Notes: generated by a model not told the origin, from the sequence alone. DNA of 64,000 bases from an uncultured bacterium (GCA_947647735.1 CANSLJ010000005.1:1-64000); one strand, 5' to 3'; counted from the stretch's first letter, positions 16,446 to 25,629 are shown. Translations and numbers: made by a program.

Positions 16446-17930
16446 ATGAATTTTTTAATGAACGCATGGTCGTATTTTGCGACAAACATTTTACAGCAGC
16501 CTGCATTTATGATCGGCCTTATCGTTATGTTGGGCTACATATTGCTGAAAAAGCCCTGGTATGATGTACTTGCCGGTGTAATCAAGGCAATTGTAGGTTA
16601 TCTGATCTTAACAGTAGGTTCCAGCGGACTGGTAAATAACTTCCGTCCGGTGCTTGTAGGCTTGAAAGACGTATTCCAGATCGACGCTATGGTGATCGAC
16701 CCGTATTTCGGACAGAACGCGGTTACGGCAGGTGTGGAAGAAGTATTCGGAAAAGGCTTCGGTGATGCAATGATCCTTCTGCTGATCGCCTTTATCGTAA
16801 ATATCCTGCTGGTTCGTTTCAGCAAGATCACAAAACTCCGCGCACTGTTCACAACAGGACACGTGCAGGTACAGCAGGCGGCAACGGCTTACTGGCTGAT
16901 CATGTTCGCACTGCCGGGCCTTCTGACACAGCATGTGGCAATGATCATCGTTATGGCGGTTATCCTCGGCGCTTACTGGGCGGTTGGTACAAACGTGCTG
17001 ATCAAACCCTGTCAGGAAGTTACTGACGGCGCAGGCTTCACACTGGCACATCAGCAGATGTTCGGTGTAGCGATCAACTACTGGCTGGCTGAAAAGCTGT
17101 TCGGCAAGAGAAAAGACGGCAAGGAAGTTAAGAAGATCGACGATATCGAGCTTCCGGGCTTTATGTCCATCTTTAATGAAAATATGGTTTGTACTTCCAT
17201 CCTGATGCTGATCTTCTTCGGTGCGATCCTCTGCATCCTGGGAAGAGATTATCTGGTGGAAGGCGGCTTCTTAAAAGAAGGCGCAAGCATGCTGTTCTAT
17301 GTGATCCAGACCTGTTTATACTTCTCCGTATATCTGGCGATCCTGCAGCTCGGCGTTCGTACTTTCGTAACAGAGCTGACAGCATCCTTCCAGGGTATTG
17401 CGGATAAGCTGCTTCCGGGTTCCGTTCCGGGCGTGGACTGTGCGGTTATCTTCGGTTTCGGTTCTGCAAACGCAGTGCCTCTCGGATTCCTTGCAGGTTT
17501 CCTCGGACAGATCATCGCTATCGCACTGCTCATCGTATTGAAGAGCCCCGTACTTGTTATCTGCGGATTCGTGCCGGTATTCTTTGATAATGCGACCATC
17601 GCTATCTTTGCAAATGAAAAGGGCGGTATCAAAGCAGCACTTATCCTGCCGTTTATTTCCGGCCTCTGCCAGGTATTCGGTTCTGCGCTGATCGCAGGCT
17701 GGGTTGGCATGGCAGCTTACGGCGGATACCTCGGCATGTGGGACTGGGCAGTTGTATGGCCGGTTATGACAGTGGTTATGAAGTTCTTAAGCTATGCAGG
17801 CGTGGCTATCGTGGCAGTTGCACTTTTGGCTGTTCCGCAGCTTCAGTACCGTGCGGATAAGGAAGGATACTTCCTGGTAACAGAGAACTATGAAGAATAT
17901 AAAGAATTAAAAGCAAAAAGAGCAAAATAA
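16446..17930 (+). CDS. ulaA: Ascorbate PTS permease IIC (UlaA)
   Basis: A 494-residue membrane permease with about 11 hydrophobic segments, matching UlaA/SgaT-type IIC proteins in length and in segments such as GHVQVQQAATAYWLIMFALP and VDCAVIFGFGSANAVPLGF. It moves L-ascorbate across the membrane during phosphorylation by UlaB. Its start (AAGGAGG at 16434-16440) lies directly after the structured RNA element, so its translation could be set by that element. Next gene follows in 27 nt. Confidence 0.92.
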   Translation: MNFLMNAWSYFATNILQQPAFMIGLIVMLGYILLKKPWYDVLAGVIKAIVGYLILTVGSSGLVNNFRPVLVGLKDVFQIDAMVIDPYFGQNAVTAGVEEVFGKGFGDAMILLLIAFIVNILLVRFSKITKLRALFTTGHVQVQQAATAYWLIMFALPGLLTQHVAMIIVMAVILGAYWAVGTNVLIKPCQEVTDGAGFTLAHQQMFGVAINYWLAEKLFGKRKDGKEVKKIDDIELPGFMSIFNENMVCTSILMLIFFGAILCILGRDYLVEGGFLKEGASMLFYVIQTCLYFSVYLAILQLGVRTFVTELTASFQGIADKLLPGSVPGVDCAVIFGFGSANAVPLGFLAGFLGQIIAIALLIVLKSPVLVICGFVPVFFDNATIAIFANEKGGIKAALILPFISGLCQVFGSALIAGWVGMAAYGGYLGMWDWAVVWPVMTVVMKFLSYAGVAIVAVALLAVPQLQYRADKEGYFLVTENYEEYKELKAKRAK

Positions 17931-17957
17931 AATTTATATAAAAAGGAGTGTTAAGAG

Positions 17958-18263
17958 ATGGCTAAAGAAAATATGAGTTTCCTGGTATGTTGTGCAAACG
18001 GAGCAGGCTCCAGCCTGATGATGAAGATGACAATGCAGAAGACACTGGATAAAGTAGGCATTAAGCCCGGCAAGGTTCATCACTGTGCACTGTCCGAAGG
18101 CAAGACAGCCGCTGCGCAGTATGACGTAGTGTTCTGCGCACAGAACTTTACAAATATGTTCAAAGATGCCGAGAAAAAAGGTACCATCGTGATTGGGCTG
18201 CGCAACATCATGTCCCAGCAGGAGATGGAAGACAAGATGAGGGAAAAAGGCATTATCGAATAA
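17958..18263 (+). CDS. ulaB: Ascorbate PTS enzyme IIB (UlaB)
   Basis: A 101-residue cytosolic IIB. The phosphocysteine loop is LVCCANGAGSS near the N-terminus, with Cys12 in the CxNGxGSS position. It transfers phosphate from UlaC to ascorbate as it passes through UlaA. Length is normal. AAAGGAG lies upstream of ATG 17958. Gene order A then B, with C upstream, is a reordered but complete ascorbate PTS. Confidence 0.9.
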   Translation: MAKENMSFLVCCANGAGSSLMMKMTMQKTLDKVGIKPGKVHHCALSEGKTAAAQYDVVFCAQNFTNMFKDAEKKGTIVIGLRNIMSQQEMEDKMREKGIIE

Positions 18264-18288
18264 AAAACCGAGAGGTATATGGTATCCT

Positions 18289-18313
18289 GCGTCCCGCCTT
18301 AACGGCGGGACGC
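18289..18313 (+). other. Strong intercistronic hairpin
   Basis: A perfect 10-bp stem GCGTCCCGCC / GGCGGGACGC around TTAAC, between ulaB and the regulator gene, without a T-tract. It may lower read-through or protect the upstream mRNA. Confidence 0.6.
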
Positions 18314-18381
18314 GGACTATCAGGGAAACTATGGGGGAAAGGATTACCCCTGCTGTCAGGCAGTACCCGGAGGAAATCAGC

Positions 18382-19152
18382 ATGAAGAGAGAGAGAGCGT
18401 ATGTAGAGGGAAGAAGACAACAGGTGCTGGAAATGCTGCAGAGAAATCCGCAGGTCCGAGTTGATGAACTGGCAAAAAGGCTGGGTGTGTCCGTGGTGAC
18501 ACTCCGGAGGGATCTTCAGTTTCTGGAGGAAAAAAAGCAGATCAGAAGGTTTTACGGGGGAGCCGCGGTATCCAAGGATGCTGACGGATATATGGATGAT
18601 GTGGCTGTTTACAGGGACCTGATCGCGAGATATGCAGCGTCACTGGTGGAGGACGGAGATACCATTTTTATCAATACGAGCCGCAATGCGCTGAATATGG
18701 TGAAATATATCACAAGCCGGCATGTGACGGTCATTACCAACAACGGCAAGGCGATCTCACAGGAGCGGGCGGATGGTGTGGATATCATTCTGACAGGCGG
18801 CGAGGTACGTCATCCGAAAGAAGCGCTGGTGGGGGATTTTGCGATCCGGAATCTGCAGAATATTTATGCGAAAAAAGCTTTTGTGGGATGTTCCGGCGTC
18901 AGTGCAAAGGCGGGCATGACAACGGAGATAGCAAATGAGGTCAATGTAAACCAGTTGATGATAGAGCATGTGGCGCAGGAGGTTTATCTGCTGGCGGATC
19001 ACACAAAGATAGGCCGCAACAGCAGCTTTACAAGCTGCGGCATCGAGGCGGTGAAGAATCTGATCACGGATGAGATGGCGCCGGAGGAAGAGCTGGAACA
19101 GATGCGCGCGCAGGGCGTAACTGTTTATCAGGTGAGAAGAAGTGATTATTGA
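18382..19152 (+). CDS. ulaR: DeoR-family regulator of the ula operon
   Basis: A 256-residue DeoR-type repressor: N-terminal winged helix (VRVDELAKRLGVSVVTLRRD, about 25-44; QIRRFYGGAAVS next) and a C-terminal sugar-phosphate-binding domain with DGDTIFINTSRN and VITNNGKAI. The start at ATG 18382 is chosen over 18331 because GGAGGA lies just ahead and the family opening (RRQQVLEML) follows. Position inside the ascorbate operon suggests that it senses an ascorbate phosphate; this is inferred. A candidate operator is the inverted repeat at 14548. Confidence 0.8.
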   Translation: MKRERAYVEGRRQQVLEMLQRNPQVRVDELAKRLGVSVVTLRRDLQFLEEKKQIRRFYGGAAVSKDADGYMDDVAVYRDLIARYAASLVEDGDTIFINTSRNALNMVKYITSRHVTVITNNGKAISQERADGVDIILTGGEVRHPKEALVGDFAIRNLQNIYAKKAFVGCSGVSAKAGMTTEIANEVNVNQLMIEHVAQEVYLLADHTKIGRNSSFTSCGIEAVKNLITDEMAPEEELEQMRAQGVTVYQVRRSDY

Positions 19153-19165
19153 AATAGAAAAAGTT

Positions 19166-19198
19166 TCTTTTCCTGTAAGGTTTACAGGCAGGAAAAGT
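19166..19198 (+). other. Intercistronic hairpin before ulaE
   Basis: CTTTTCCTG and CAGGAAAAG pair (19167-19175 with 19189-19197), just ahead of the AGGAGG of ulaE. No T-tract follows; it could modulate stability or translation. Confidence 0.5.
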
Positions 19199-19214
19199 CA
19201 GGAGGCAATAGGGA

Positions 19215-20084
19215 ATGATGAAAGCGTATGCTTTGGGATTATATGAAAAAGCGATGCCCTCTGCATTGTCCTGGAGGGAAAAGCTGGAGACGGCAAAGGA
19301 AGCGGGATACGATTATGTGGAACTGAGCATTGATGATTCCGAGGAGAAGATAGGGCGTCTTGATATGCCGAAGGAAGAACGCCTTGAACTTGTGAGGACG
19401 ATGTACGAGGTTGGTGTTCCGATCCGGACCATGTGCGTCAGTGCGCTGACAAAGTATTCTATGGGAAATGACAAGCCCGATTATGAGAAAAGAGGGATGG
19501 AGATCCTGGAAAAATCCATTCAGTTTGCGGATGACATTGGTGTCAGGGTGGTGATGATCCCCGGGTATGATGTGTATTATGAGCCCTCCACACTGGAGAC
19601 AAAACAGCGGTATCTGAAAAACCTGCGGATCGGCGCAGAGATGGCTGAGAAGGCAGGGGTGATACTGGGGCTGGAGACCATGGAAAACGAGTTTATGAAT
19701 ACCGTGGAAAAAGCCATGAAATATGTGGTGTTATGCGGTTCCAACTATCTGAAGATCTATCCGGATCTGGGCAATCTGACCAATGCGGCAAAGCTGTACC
19801 AGACGGATGTGCTGGAGGATATGGAACTGGGAAGAGGGAACATCACATCCCTTCATTTGAAGGAGACGCTGCCCGGAAGATATCGCGAGGTGCCTTACGG
19901 AACAGGACATGTGGATTTTGAGGCAGCGATCGAGAAAGCCTGGGAGATGGGTATCAGGAGATATGTGACGGAGTTCTGGTACAAGGGGAGCGAGAACTGG
20001 AAAGAGGATCTGCGCTTCGCCCACAGCATGATGACAGGGCTTCTTGACAAAGAGGCGGCAAAAAACACGGGATGCCCGGCGTAA
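19215..20084 (+). CDS. ulaE: L-xylulose-5-phosphate 3-epimerase UlaE
   Basis: A 289-residue TIM-barrel sugar epimerase that converts L-xylulose 5-phosphate to L-ribulose 5-phosphate. Signatures are YALGLYEKAMPSALSWREKL at the start, DYVELSIDDSEEKIGRLD, metal-ligand regions GLETMENEFMN (Glu) and HLKETLPGRYREVPYGTGHVDF near the end, matching UlaE/SgaU. Start is ATG 19215 with AGGAGG upstream; an adjacent ATG at 19218 is equally possible. The next gene starts 29 nt after its stop. Confidence 0.92.
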   Translation: MMKAYALGLYEKAMPSALSWREKLETAKEAGYDYVELSIDDSEEKIGRLDMPKEERLELVRTMYEVGVPIRTMCVSALTKYSMGNDKPDYEKRGMEILEKSIQFADDIGVRVVMIPGYDVYYEPSTLETKQRYLKNLRIGAEMAEKAGVILGLETMENEFMNTVEKAMKYVVLCGSNYLKIYPDLGNLTNAAKLYQTDVLEDMELGRGNITSLHLKETLPGRYREVPYGTGHVDFEAAIEKAWEMGIRRYVTEFWYKGSENWKEDLRFAHSMMTGLLDKEAAKNTGCPA

Positions 20085-20113
20085 AAGAGTTTGGAAAGGA
20101 ATGGGATGTTAAA

Positions 20114-21163
20114 ATGAAAGTAGAAAAAAAGGTGATTTCAAATCTGACAAAATGTTATTCTATCGCACCGCTGACTTATCAGGGAAAAGAGCATTTTCTG
20201 GTGGCGGCGGAGAAGGTGGATAAATGCCTGCTTTTTGATCTGGATGGAAATGAGGAGGATGTTGTATGGAGCGAGCCCGGCGGGGTTATGACGATGGTGC
20301 AGGTGCCCGGCAGCGACGGCCAGTTCCTGGCAACCCATAAATTTTATTCTCCCAACGATTCCAAGGAGGCAAAGATCGTTATCGTCACACCTGTTGAGAA
20401 GGGAAACTGGGAAGTAAGGACACTGGTGGATTTGCCTTTTGTACACAGATTTGATATATTGGAGAGGAATGGTGTAAAGTATCTGATCGCCTGCGCCCTG
20501 AAGTCCGATTATGAATACAAAGAGGACTGGAGATTCCCTGGTAAGGTCTTTGCGGCTGTACTGCCGGATGATCTGAGCGCCTATAACGAGAACAACCAGC
20601 TTCCGCTCACCGTGATAAAAGATAATATGCTGAAAAACCACGGTTATTACAGGGCGGAGGATAATGGCGTGATCTGCAGTATCATTTCCGCGGACAACGG
20701 CGTGTTCAAGTTTGTACCGCCTGAGAAGGAAGGCGGCGAGTGGGAGATCGAGGAGCTGATCTCCGACGCGGCTTCCGACGGTGTACTTCTGGACTTTGAC
20801 GGGGACGGCGAAAAGGAACTGGCAACGCTCTCACCCTTCCACGGGGATAAGATCCGTTTCTATAAAAAGACGGACGGCGTATTCAAAATGGTATATGAAT
20901 TTGAGGAATCAAGAGATTTCCTGCATTCCATCTACGGTGGCATGCTCTGCGGAAAGCCCGCTCTGGTAACCGGACACCGCAAAGGGGAGAGAGACCTGAT
21001 GGCGTTCTCCTACAATCAGGAAAAGGGAACCTACGAGATGGAATACATCGACAGGGACTGCGGTTCCGCGAATGTGTATCATTATGTGAAGGACGGCAAG
21101 GATATGCTGGTGTCCACGAACAGGGAGATCGACGAGGTGGCGCTGTACACTATAACAGAATAG
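20114..21163 (+). CDS. Propeller-like protein of unknown function in ula operon
   Basis: A 349-residue cytosolic protein (no signal peptide, no membrane segment). It reads as repeated beta strands with blade-like turns, for example HFLVAAEKVDKCLLFDLDG, and a calcium-loop-like DFDGDGEKE at about residue 230, similar to FG-GAP/VCBS propellers, which are normally secreted. Here it sits between ulaE and ulaF. Start ATG 20114 has GGAATGGGA upstream; an open frame extends to 20072. Function is unknown; it may bind or process an ascorbate-derived compound. Confidence 0.55.
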   Translation: MKVEKKVISNLTKCYSIAPLTYQGKEHFLVAAEKVDKCLLFDLDGNEEDVVWSEPGGVMTMVQVPGSDGQFLATHKFYSPNDSKEAKIVIVTPVEKGNWEVRTLVDLPFVHRFDILERNGVKYLIACALKSDYEYKEDWRFPGKVFAAVLPDDLSAYNENNQLPLTVIKDNMLKNHGYYRAEDNGVICSIISADNGVFKFVPPEKEGGEWEIEELISDAASDGVLLDFDGDGEKELATLSPFHGDKIRFYKKTDGVFKMVYEFEESRDFLHSIYGGMLCGKPALVTGHRKGERDLMAFSYNQEKGTYEMEYIDRDCGSANVYHYVKDGKDMLVSTNREIDEVALYTITE

Positions 21164-21175
21164 GAGGAAGCGATT

Positions 21176-21862
21176 ATGTTAGAAGAATTAAAAAAACGGG
21201 TTTATGAAGCGAATATGCTGCTGCCGAAGTACGGGCTGGTTACTTTTACATGGGGTAATGTCAGCGAGATCGACAGAGAGAGCGGGCTTTTCGCAATCAA
21301 GCCCAGCGGCGTGGACTATGACAAACTGACACCGGAAGATATGGTGATCATGGATCTTAACGGTAATAAGGTAGAAGGAAAATATAATCCTTCTTCTGAT
21401 ACGGCAACTCATGTGGAACTGTACAAGGCGTTCCCGAACATCGGCGGTGTGGTGCACACGCATTCTTCCTGGGCTACAAGCTGGGCTCAGGCAGGCAGGG
21501 CGATTCCCTGTTACGGCACAACCCATGCGGATTACATTTATGGTGAAGTTCCCTGCGCAAGATGTCTGACAGAAGAAGAGCTGAAGGATTACGAGAGAAA
21601 TACAGGGCTCCTGATCGTGGATATGTTCAAGGATAAGGATTATGAGGCGGTTCCTGCAGTGCTCTGCAAAAACCACGGACCGTTCACCTGGGGTAAGGAC
21701 GGACATGAGGCAGTGCACAATGCGGTGGTTCTGGAGGAGGTTGCGAAGATGGCTTCCCGCTGCGAGATGATCAATCCGGAGGTGAAACCGGCTCCGCAGG
21801 AACTGCAGGATAAGCATTATTACAGAAAACACGGCGCGAACGCTTATTACGGCCAGAGATAA
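21176..21862 (+). CDS. ulaF: L-ribulose-5-phosphate 4-epimerase UlaF/AraD type
   Basis: A 228-residue class II aldolase-fold epimerase giving D-xylulose 5-phosphate for the pentose phosphate route. The zinc site is [12 protein letters not shown] (HxH at about 94-97) with a third His in [30 protein letters not shown] and [15 protein letters not shown] are the substrate phosphate and sugar segments of the AraD/UlaF family. Length is usual. The ribosome site AGGAGG is 7 nt upstream. It is the last recognisable ula gene; a non-T-tract hairpin (21892-21915) follows. Confidence 0.93.
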   Translation: MLEELKKRVYEANMLLPKYGLVTFTWGNVSEIDRESGLFAIKPSGVDYDKLTPEDMVIMDLNGNKVEGKYNPSSDTATHVELYKAFPNIGGVVHTHSSWATSWAQAGRAIPCYGTTHADYIYGEVPCARCLTEEELKDYERNTGLLIVDMFKDKDYEAVPAVLCKNHGPFTWGKDGHEAVHNAVVLEEVAKMASRCEMINPEVKPAPQELQDKHYYRKHGANAYYGQR

Positions 21863-21891
21863 AACGCTGTAGAATGAGACATAAACGTTTT

Positions 21892-21915
21892 CGAGCCTGT
21901 GACAGAGCAGGCTCG
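21892..21915 (+). other. Hairpin after ulaF
   Basis: CGAGCCTG / CAGGCTCG stem with an 8-nt loop. No T-run follows, so termination is uncertain and read-through into the next gene is possible. Confidence 0.5.
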
Positions 21916-21957
21916 GAGGCGTTGAAAACCGATAGTTGAAACAGGAGAACAGGAGAT

Positions 21958-22659
21958 ATGATAAAGGCAGTCATTTTTGATATTGATAATACCATGTACA
22001 ATTTCGACGAGGCGCATAAGACAGCGATGACTGCGCTGGGTGCTTATACGGAAGAAAATTTCGGCATGGGCTTTGAGGAGACAAAAGAGCTGGTGCGTAA
22101 GTGTATGGATATCGTGACGGAGAGAACCGGCGAGAACTGTGCCGCGCTACATAACAGGCTGCTGCGCTTTCAGTGCTTTTTGGAGGAGATCGGCGTTTCT
22201 GATTACCAGAAGGCACTGGAGATGTATCATGTCTACTGGGATACGATATTGGATGTGATGGAGCCGGAACCGGGACTGATCGATCTGCTTGCGCGGTTAA
22301 AGCGGCGGGGGATCAGGATCGGTATCGGTTCGGACATGACCGCCTACATGCAGTATAAAAAGCTGGAGAAGATAGGAGCGCTCTCCTGGCTGGATTTCCT
22401 TGTGACAAGCGAGGAGGCAGGAGCGGAAAAGCCCACGCCGCGGTTTTTTGAACTCTGTGTGAAAAAGGCGGGATGCAGGCCTGAGGAATGTGTCTTTATC
22501 GGGGACAGTGTGAAAAAGGATGTGGCCGGTTCCTCGGAATACGGGCTGGCCGGGACGTGGTATAATCCGTCGGGAAAAGTTTCTGAGCAGGCGGCAGGCT
22601 ATCCGGTGATCAGGTCCTTTGAGGACTATCTGCGGGGAGAGGAACAGGAAAGAGAATAG
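21958..22659 (+). CDS. HAD-family phosphatase (subfamily I)
   Basis: A 233-residue cytosolic hydrolase. Motif I is FDIDNTMYNFDEAH (nucleophile Asp and acid/base Asp near residue 8-10), motif II IGIGSDMTAY, motif III around SEEAGAEKPTPRFFE and motif IV FIGDSVKKDVAG. This resembles YjjG-like and similar small-molecule phosphatases. Substrate unknown. The GAGAACAGGAG ribosome site precedes ATG 21958. It could clear a sugar phosphate from the neighbouring pathway, but that is only suggested by position. The next gene starts directly at its stop. Confidence 0.85.
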   Translation: MIKAVIFDIDNTMYNFDEAHKTAMTALGAYTEENFGMGFEETKELVRKCMDIVTERTGENCAALHNRLLRFQCFLEEIGVSDYQKALEMYHVYWDTILDVMEPEPGLIDLLARLKRRGIRIGIGSDMTAYMQYKKLEKIGALSWLDFLVTSEEAGAEKPTPRFFELCVKKAGCRPEECVFIGDSVKKDVAGSSEYGLAGTWYNPSGKVSEQAAGYPVIRSFEDYLRGEEQERE

Positions 22660-23454
22660 ATGAGTATACAAAGTATATTTCTGGTGCTGATCGGCGCGGC
22701 GGTCTTCGTGATAGGGACGACCAATATCAGGGCTTATCTGAGAATGCAGAAGCCGGGCAATATCCTGAAGGGGAAAGTCCTCTCGGTGAGGCCCGTGGAG
22801 AAACGGGATAAGGAGGAGCGGCTCATCCAGCACTATTATGAACTGATGGTGCAGTGCTCCGGCGGCGGTAAGACTTTTAACGAGAAGATAAACAGCACGA
22901 TGGAGTACGAGAAGGGCGATGAGGTTAAGCTGACAAAAAACGGCAGTAAGGTGGTGCTTTTTTCGGGCAGGACGGTAACCTTCGGCATGGCTCTGGCAAT
23001 CACCCTTGTCGGGATGGGAGTGGCGGTTTTTCCGATCGTATATCAGAATAACGGGGAGAAGGAAGGTTCTGTGATACTGGTGATCCTTCTGATCCTTGCC
23101 GGTGTGATCTCCTGCGCTTCCTTTATGAAGGACAGGAGAAAGAACCTGACTGCGATAGACGGCGAGATCGTTGATATCCTGTATTACCGGATCGGGGATA
23201 ACAAGAAGTTTTCAAAGCCGGTGGAATCCTATTATCCGTTGATCAGATGCAGGATCGGCGAAAAGGAGAGGACCTTTCTTTCCGCCTATAATTCCAGCAC
23301 AAAAGGGACGTATAAGGCGGGGACAAAGTGCAGGCTGTTCTATGATGGTGAAAAGGAAGAGATCGTGGAAAAGAAGGCAAGCCCGGTGCTGATGGTGCTG
23401 GCGGTGAGCTTCTGGCTTCTGGCGCTGGTGGGACTGATCAGTGTTTTTGGCTGA
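22660..23454 (+). CDS. DUF3592-like membrane protein
   Basis: A 264-residue protein with membrane segments at about 4-24, 108-128, 138-155 and 240-262. Between them are two similar extramembrane modules of GxVxxV...YPLIRC..G....F type: ILKGKVLSVRPVEKRDKEER and IDGEIVDILYYRIGD with YYPLIRCRIGEKERTF. This repeat pattern is that of DUF3592 proteins. Start ATG 22660 touches the stop of the HAD gene, implying coupling. Function unknown. Confidence 0.65.
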   Translation: MSIQSIFLVLIGAAVFVIGTTNIRAYLRMQKPGNILKGKVLSVRPVEKRDKEERLIQHYYELMVQCSGGGKTFNEKINSTMEYEKGDEVKLTKNGSKVVLFSGRTVTFGMALAITLVGMGVAVFPIVYQNNGEKEGSVILVILLILAGVISCASFMKDRRKNLTAIDGEIVDILYYRIGDNKKFSKPVESYYPLIRCRIGEKERTFLSAYNSSTKGTYKAGTKCRLFYDGEKEEIVEKKASPVLMVLAVSFWLLALVGLISVFG

Positions 23455-23506
23455 TGCCTGTTTATAAAATGTTTATGAACAAGCGGTATTAAAGTTATGA
23501 ATTTTA

Positions 23507-23515
23507 TGTTATAAT
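23507..23515 (+). promoter_or_regulatory. Extended -10 promoter of pts operon
   Basis: TG-T-TATAAT at 23507-23515 is an extended -10 box; the -35 region is weak. It lies about 114 nt before ptsI. Confidence 0.55.
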
Positions 23516-23628
23516 GAGCATTGGTGAGAAGTTTTTCGGTGGAATAGATCATTACCTGCTTTTTAATAAATTTAGTATATTCTATAGTATTAATAGAGAA
23601 TAAAGCGAAAGGTGAAAGGAGTAGGAAC

Positions 23629-25239
23629 ATGAAAGTATTGTCGGGGAAGGCGGCGTTTAAGGGCGTTGCCATCGGAAAAATCAGGGAATTCGGGCAGAAG
23701 AAGGTGGAAGTGAACAAGACTTCCGTTTCTGATGCGGAAGCCGAAATAGCCCGGTTTGAAGCAGCAAGAGATACTGCGTCCGCTCAGCTTGGCGCTCTTT
23801 ATGAGAAGGCTGTTGCCGATGTCGGAGAGGAAAATGCAGCTATTTTTGAAGTGCATCAGATGATGCTGGAAGATGAAGATTATCTGGACGGCATCAAGGG
23901 CATGATCAGGGATGATCAGGTAAATGCAGAATATGCTGTTTCCGTGACCGGACAGAATTTTTCAGAAATCTTTGCCGGTATGGACGATGAATATATGAAG
24001 GAGCGTGCGGCGGATGTAAAAGACATCTCTGCAAGAGTAGTCCGGATCCTGGCGGGCGTGGAGGAAGGCGGCGCGGCTATGGATGAACCTTCTATTTTAG
24101 TGGCGGAGGATCTTGCGCCCAGCGAAACGCTGCAGCTTGACCGCAGCAAGGTTCTGGCTTTTGTGACAAGAAAAGGATCCACCAATTCTCATACAGCGAT
24201 TCTTGCGCGTACCATGAACATCCCGGCGCTGGTCATGGTATCGGATGCCGTGGAAGTGGACGGCAAGATGGGCATCGTGGATGGCAAGGAAGGAAAACTG
24301 ATCGTAGAGCCGGATGAGGAGACCTTAAAGAACTATCAGGAAAAACTGGAAGCGCAGAAGAAGGAACAGGAACTTTTAAATTCCTTAAAGGGCAGGCCCA
24401 GCGTGACAAAGGACGGCAGGAAGGTCAACCTTTATGCGAACATCGGCGGCGTGGAGGACGTGGAAGCGGTGCTTGCCAACGATGCGGAAGGTATCGGCCT
24501 GTTCAGAAGTGAATTTTTGTATTTACAGAGCAATGACTATCCTACTGAGGAAGAACAGTTTGAGGCATATAAGGCAGTTGCGGAGAAGATGAACGGCAAG
24601 CGGGTGATCATCCGTACACTGGATATCGGCGCCGATAAGCAGATCGATTATTTTGAACTGGACAAGGAAGAGAATCCTGCGCTGGGCTACCGTGCGGTAA
24701 GGATCTGCCTGAACAAGAGAGAAGTGTTCAAGACCCAGCTCCGTGCGCTTTGCCGTGCGTCCGCTTACGGCAGGATCGCCATCATGGTGCCGATGATCAT
24801 TTCCGTATGGGAAGTACAGACCGTAAAAGAGATTCTGGAGAAGATCAAGGAAGAACTGAGAGAAGAAGGAAAAGAAGTGGGCGAGATCGAGTTCGGTATC
24901 ATGATCGAGACGCCGGCGTCTGTTATCATCGCGGATGAACTGGCGAAGGAGGTTGATTTCTTCAGTATCGGCACGAACGATCTGACACAGTATACGCTGG
25001 CGATCGACCGTCAGAACGCAAAACTGGATATGTTCTACAATGCGCATCATCCGGCTATTCTCAGAATGATCAAGATGGTTGTGGATGCGGCTCACAAGGA
25101 AGGTATCTGGGCTGGTATCTGCGGCGAGCTCGGCGCGGATACGACGCTGACGGAAGAGTTTGTGAATATGGGTGTGGATGAACTTTCCGTATCCCCGGCT
25201 ATGGTGTTGCCGGTTCGTAATAAAGTGGTTAATATGTAA
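23629..25239 (+). CDS. ptsI: PTS enzyme I (PtsI)
   Basis: A 536-residue phosphoenolpyruvate-protein phosphotransferase, the first step of the PTS. N-terminal HPr-binding and swivelling domains contain the active His in GSTNSHTAILARTMNIPALV at about residue 189. The C-terminal TIM-barrel has GIGLFRSEFLYL, ALGYRAVRICL and EFFSIGTNDLTQY-like FFSIGTNDLTQYTLAIDRQ. It is somewhat shorter than the usual 570. It is followed, not preceded, by the HPr gene. It would phosphorylate HPr and so feed the ascorbate PTS in this window. Confidence 0.95.
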   Translation: MKVLSGKAAFKGVAIGKIREFGQKKVEVNKTSVSDAEAEIARFEAARDTASAQLGALYEKAVADVGEENAAIFEVHQMMLEDEDYLDGIKGMIRDDQVNAEYAVSVTGQNFSEIFAGMDDEYMKERAADVKDISARVVRILAGVEEGGAAMDEPSILVAEDLAPSETLQLDRSKVLAFVTRKGSTNSHTAILARTMNIPALVMVSDAVEVDGKMGIVDGKEGKLIVEPDEETLKNYQEKLEAQKKEQELLNSLKGRPSVTKDGRKVNLYANIGGVEDVEAVLANDAEGIGLFRSEFLYLQSNDYPTEEEQFEAYKAVAEKMNGKRVIIRTLDIGADKQIDYFELDKEENPALGYRAVRICLNKREVFKTQLRALCRASAYGRIAIMVPMIISVWEVQTVKEILEKIKEELREEGKEVGEIEFGIMIETPASVIIADELAKEVDFFSIGTNDLTQYTLAIDRQNAKLDMFYNAHHPAILRMIKMVVDAAHKEGIWAGICGELGADTTLTEEFVNMGVDELSVSPAMVLPVRNKVVNM

Positions 25240-25369
25240 TATTATGGGGCGTTGTTTATCCGGACGCCCCGGGAAGCATCTGTGTATGCTGTCTGCGGGT
25301 GCGGAGGCGGTAACTCTTAACAACCGACCATATAATATATCAAATTAAAATACTAGGAGGTATAGAAAA

Positions 25370-25627
25370 ATGAAAGAATTTAGTTACGTTGTTCAGGATG
25401 AACTGGGGATTCATGCTCGTCCGGCGGGACTTCTGGTGAAGGAAGCTGCAAAGTATCCCTGTGATATCACTCTGAAGTGCGGCGAGAAGAAGGGTAACGC
25501 AAAGAGGATCATGAATGTGATGGCAATGGGCGTTAAGAAAGAGATGGAAGTTACCGTTGTCTGTGAGGGGGATCAGGAAGACGAGGCTGCAGCAGCTTTA
25601 GAGGCATTCTTTAAGGAGAATCTTTAA
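25370..25627 (+). CDS. ptsH: HPr-like phosphocarrier with Arg at position 46
   Basis: An 85-residue HPr. The phosphorylated His15 sits in a normal GIHARPAGLLV site. At the place of the regulatory Ser46 the sequence reads NAKRIMNVMAMG, that is Arg46 (codon AGG, 25505-25507), where HPr kinase targets normally have Ser in a KSIMGVMSL context. It can therefore carry phosphate from PtsI but should not form the P-Ser-HPr used in CcpA catabolite control. AGGAGG is well placed upstream. It lies 130 nt after ptsI across a region with a GGGGCGT/ACGCCCC hairpin. Confidence 0.9.
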   Translation: MKEFSYVVQDELGIHARPAGLLVKEAAKYPCDITLKCGEKKGNAKRIMNVMAMGVKKEMEVTVVCEGDQEDEAAAALEAFFKENL

Positions 25628-25629
25628 TC

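Noticed and set aside
18289-18313. Terminator between ulaB and the DeoR-type regulator
   Set aside because: The stem is strong but no T-tract follows, and the regulator lies on the same strand with only a short gap.
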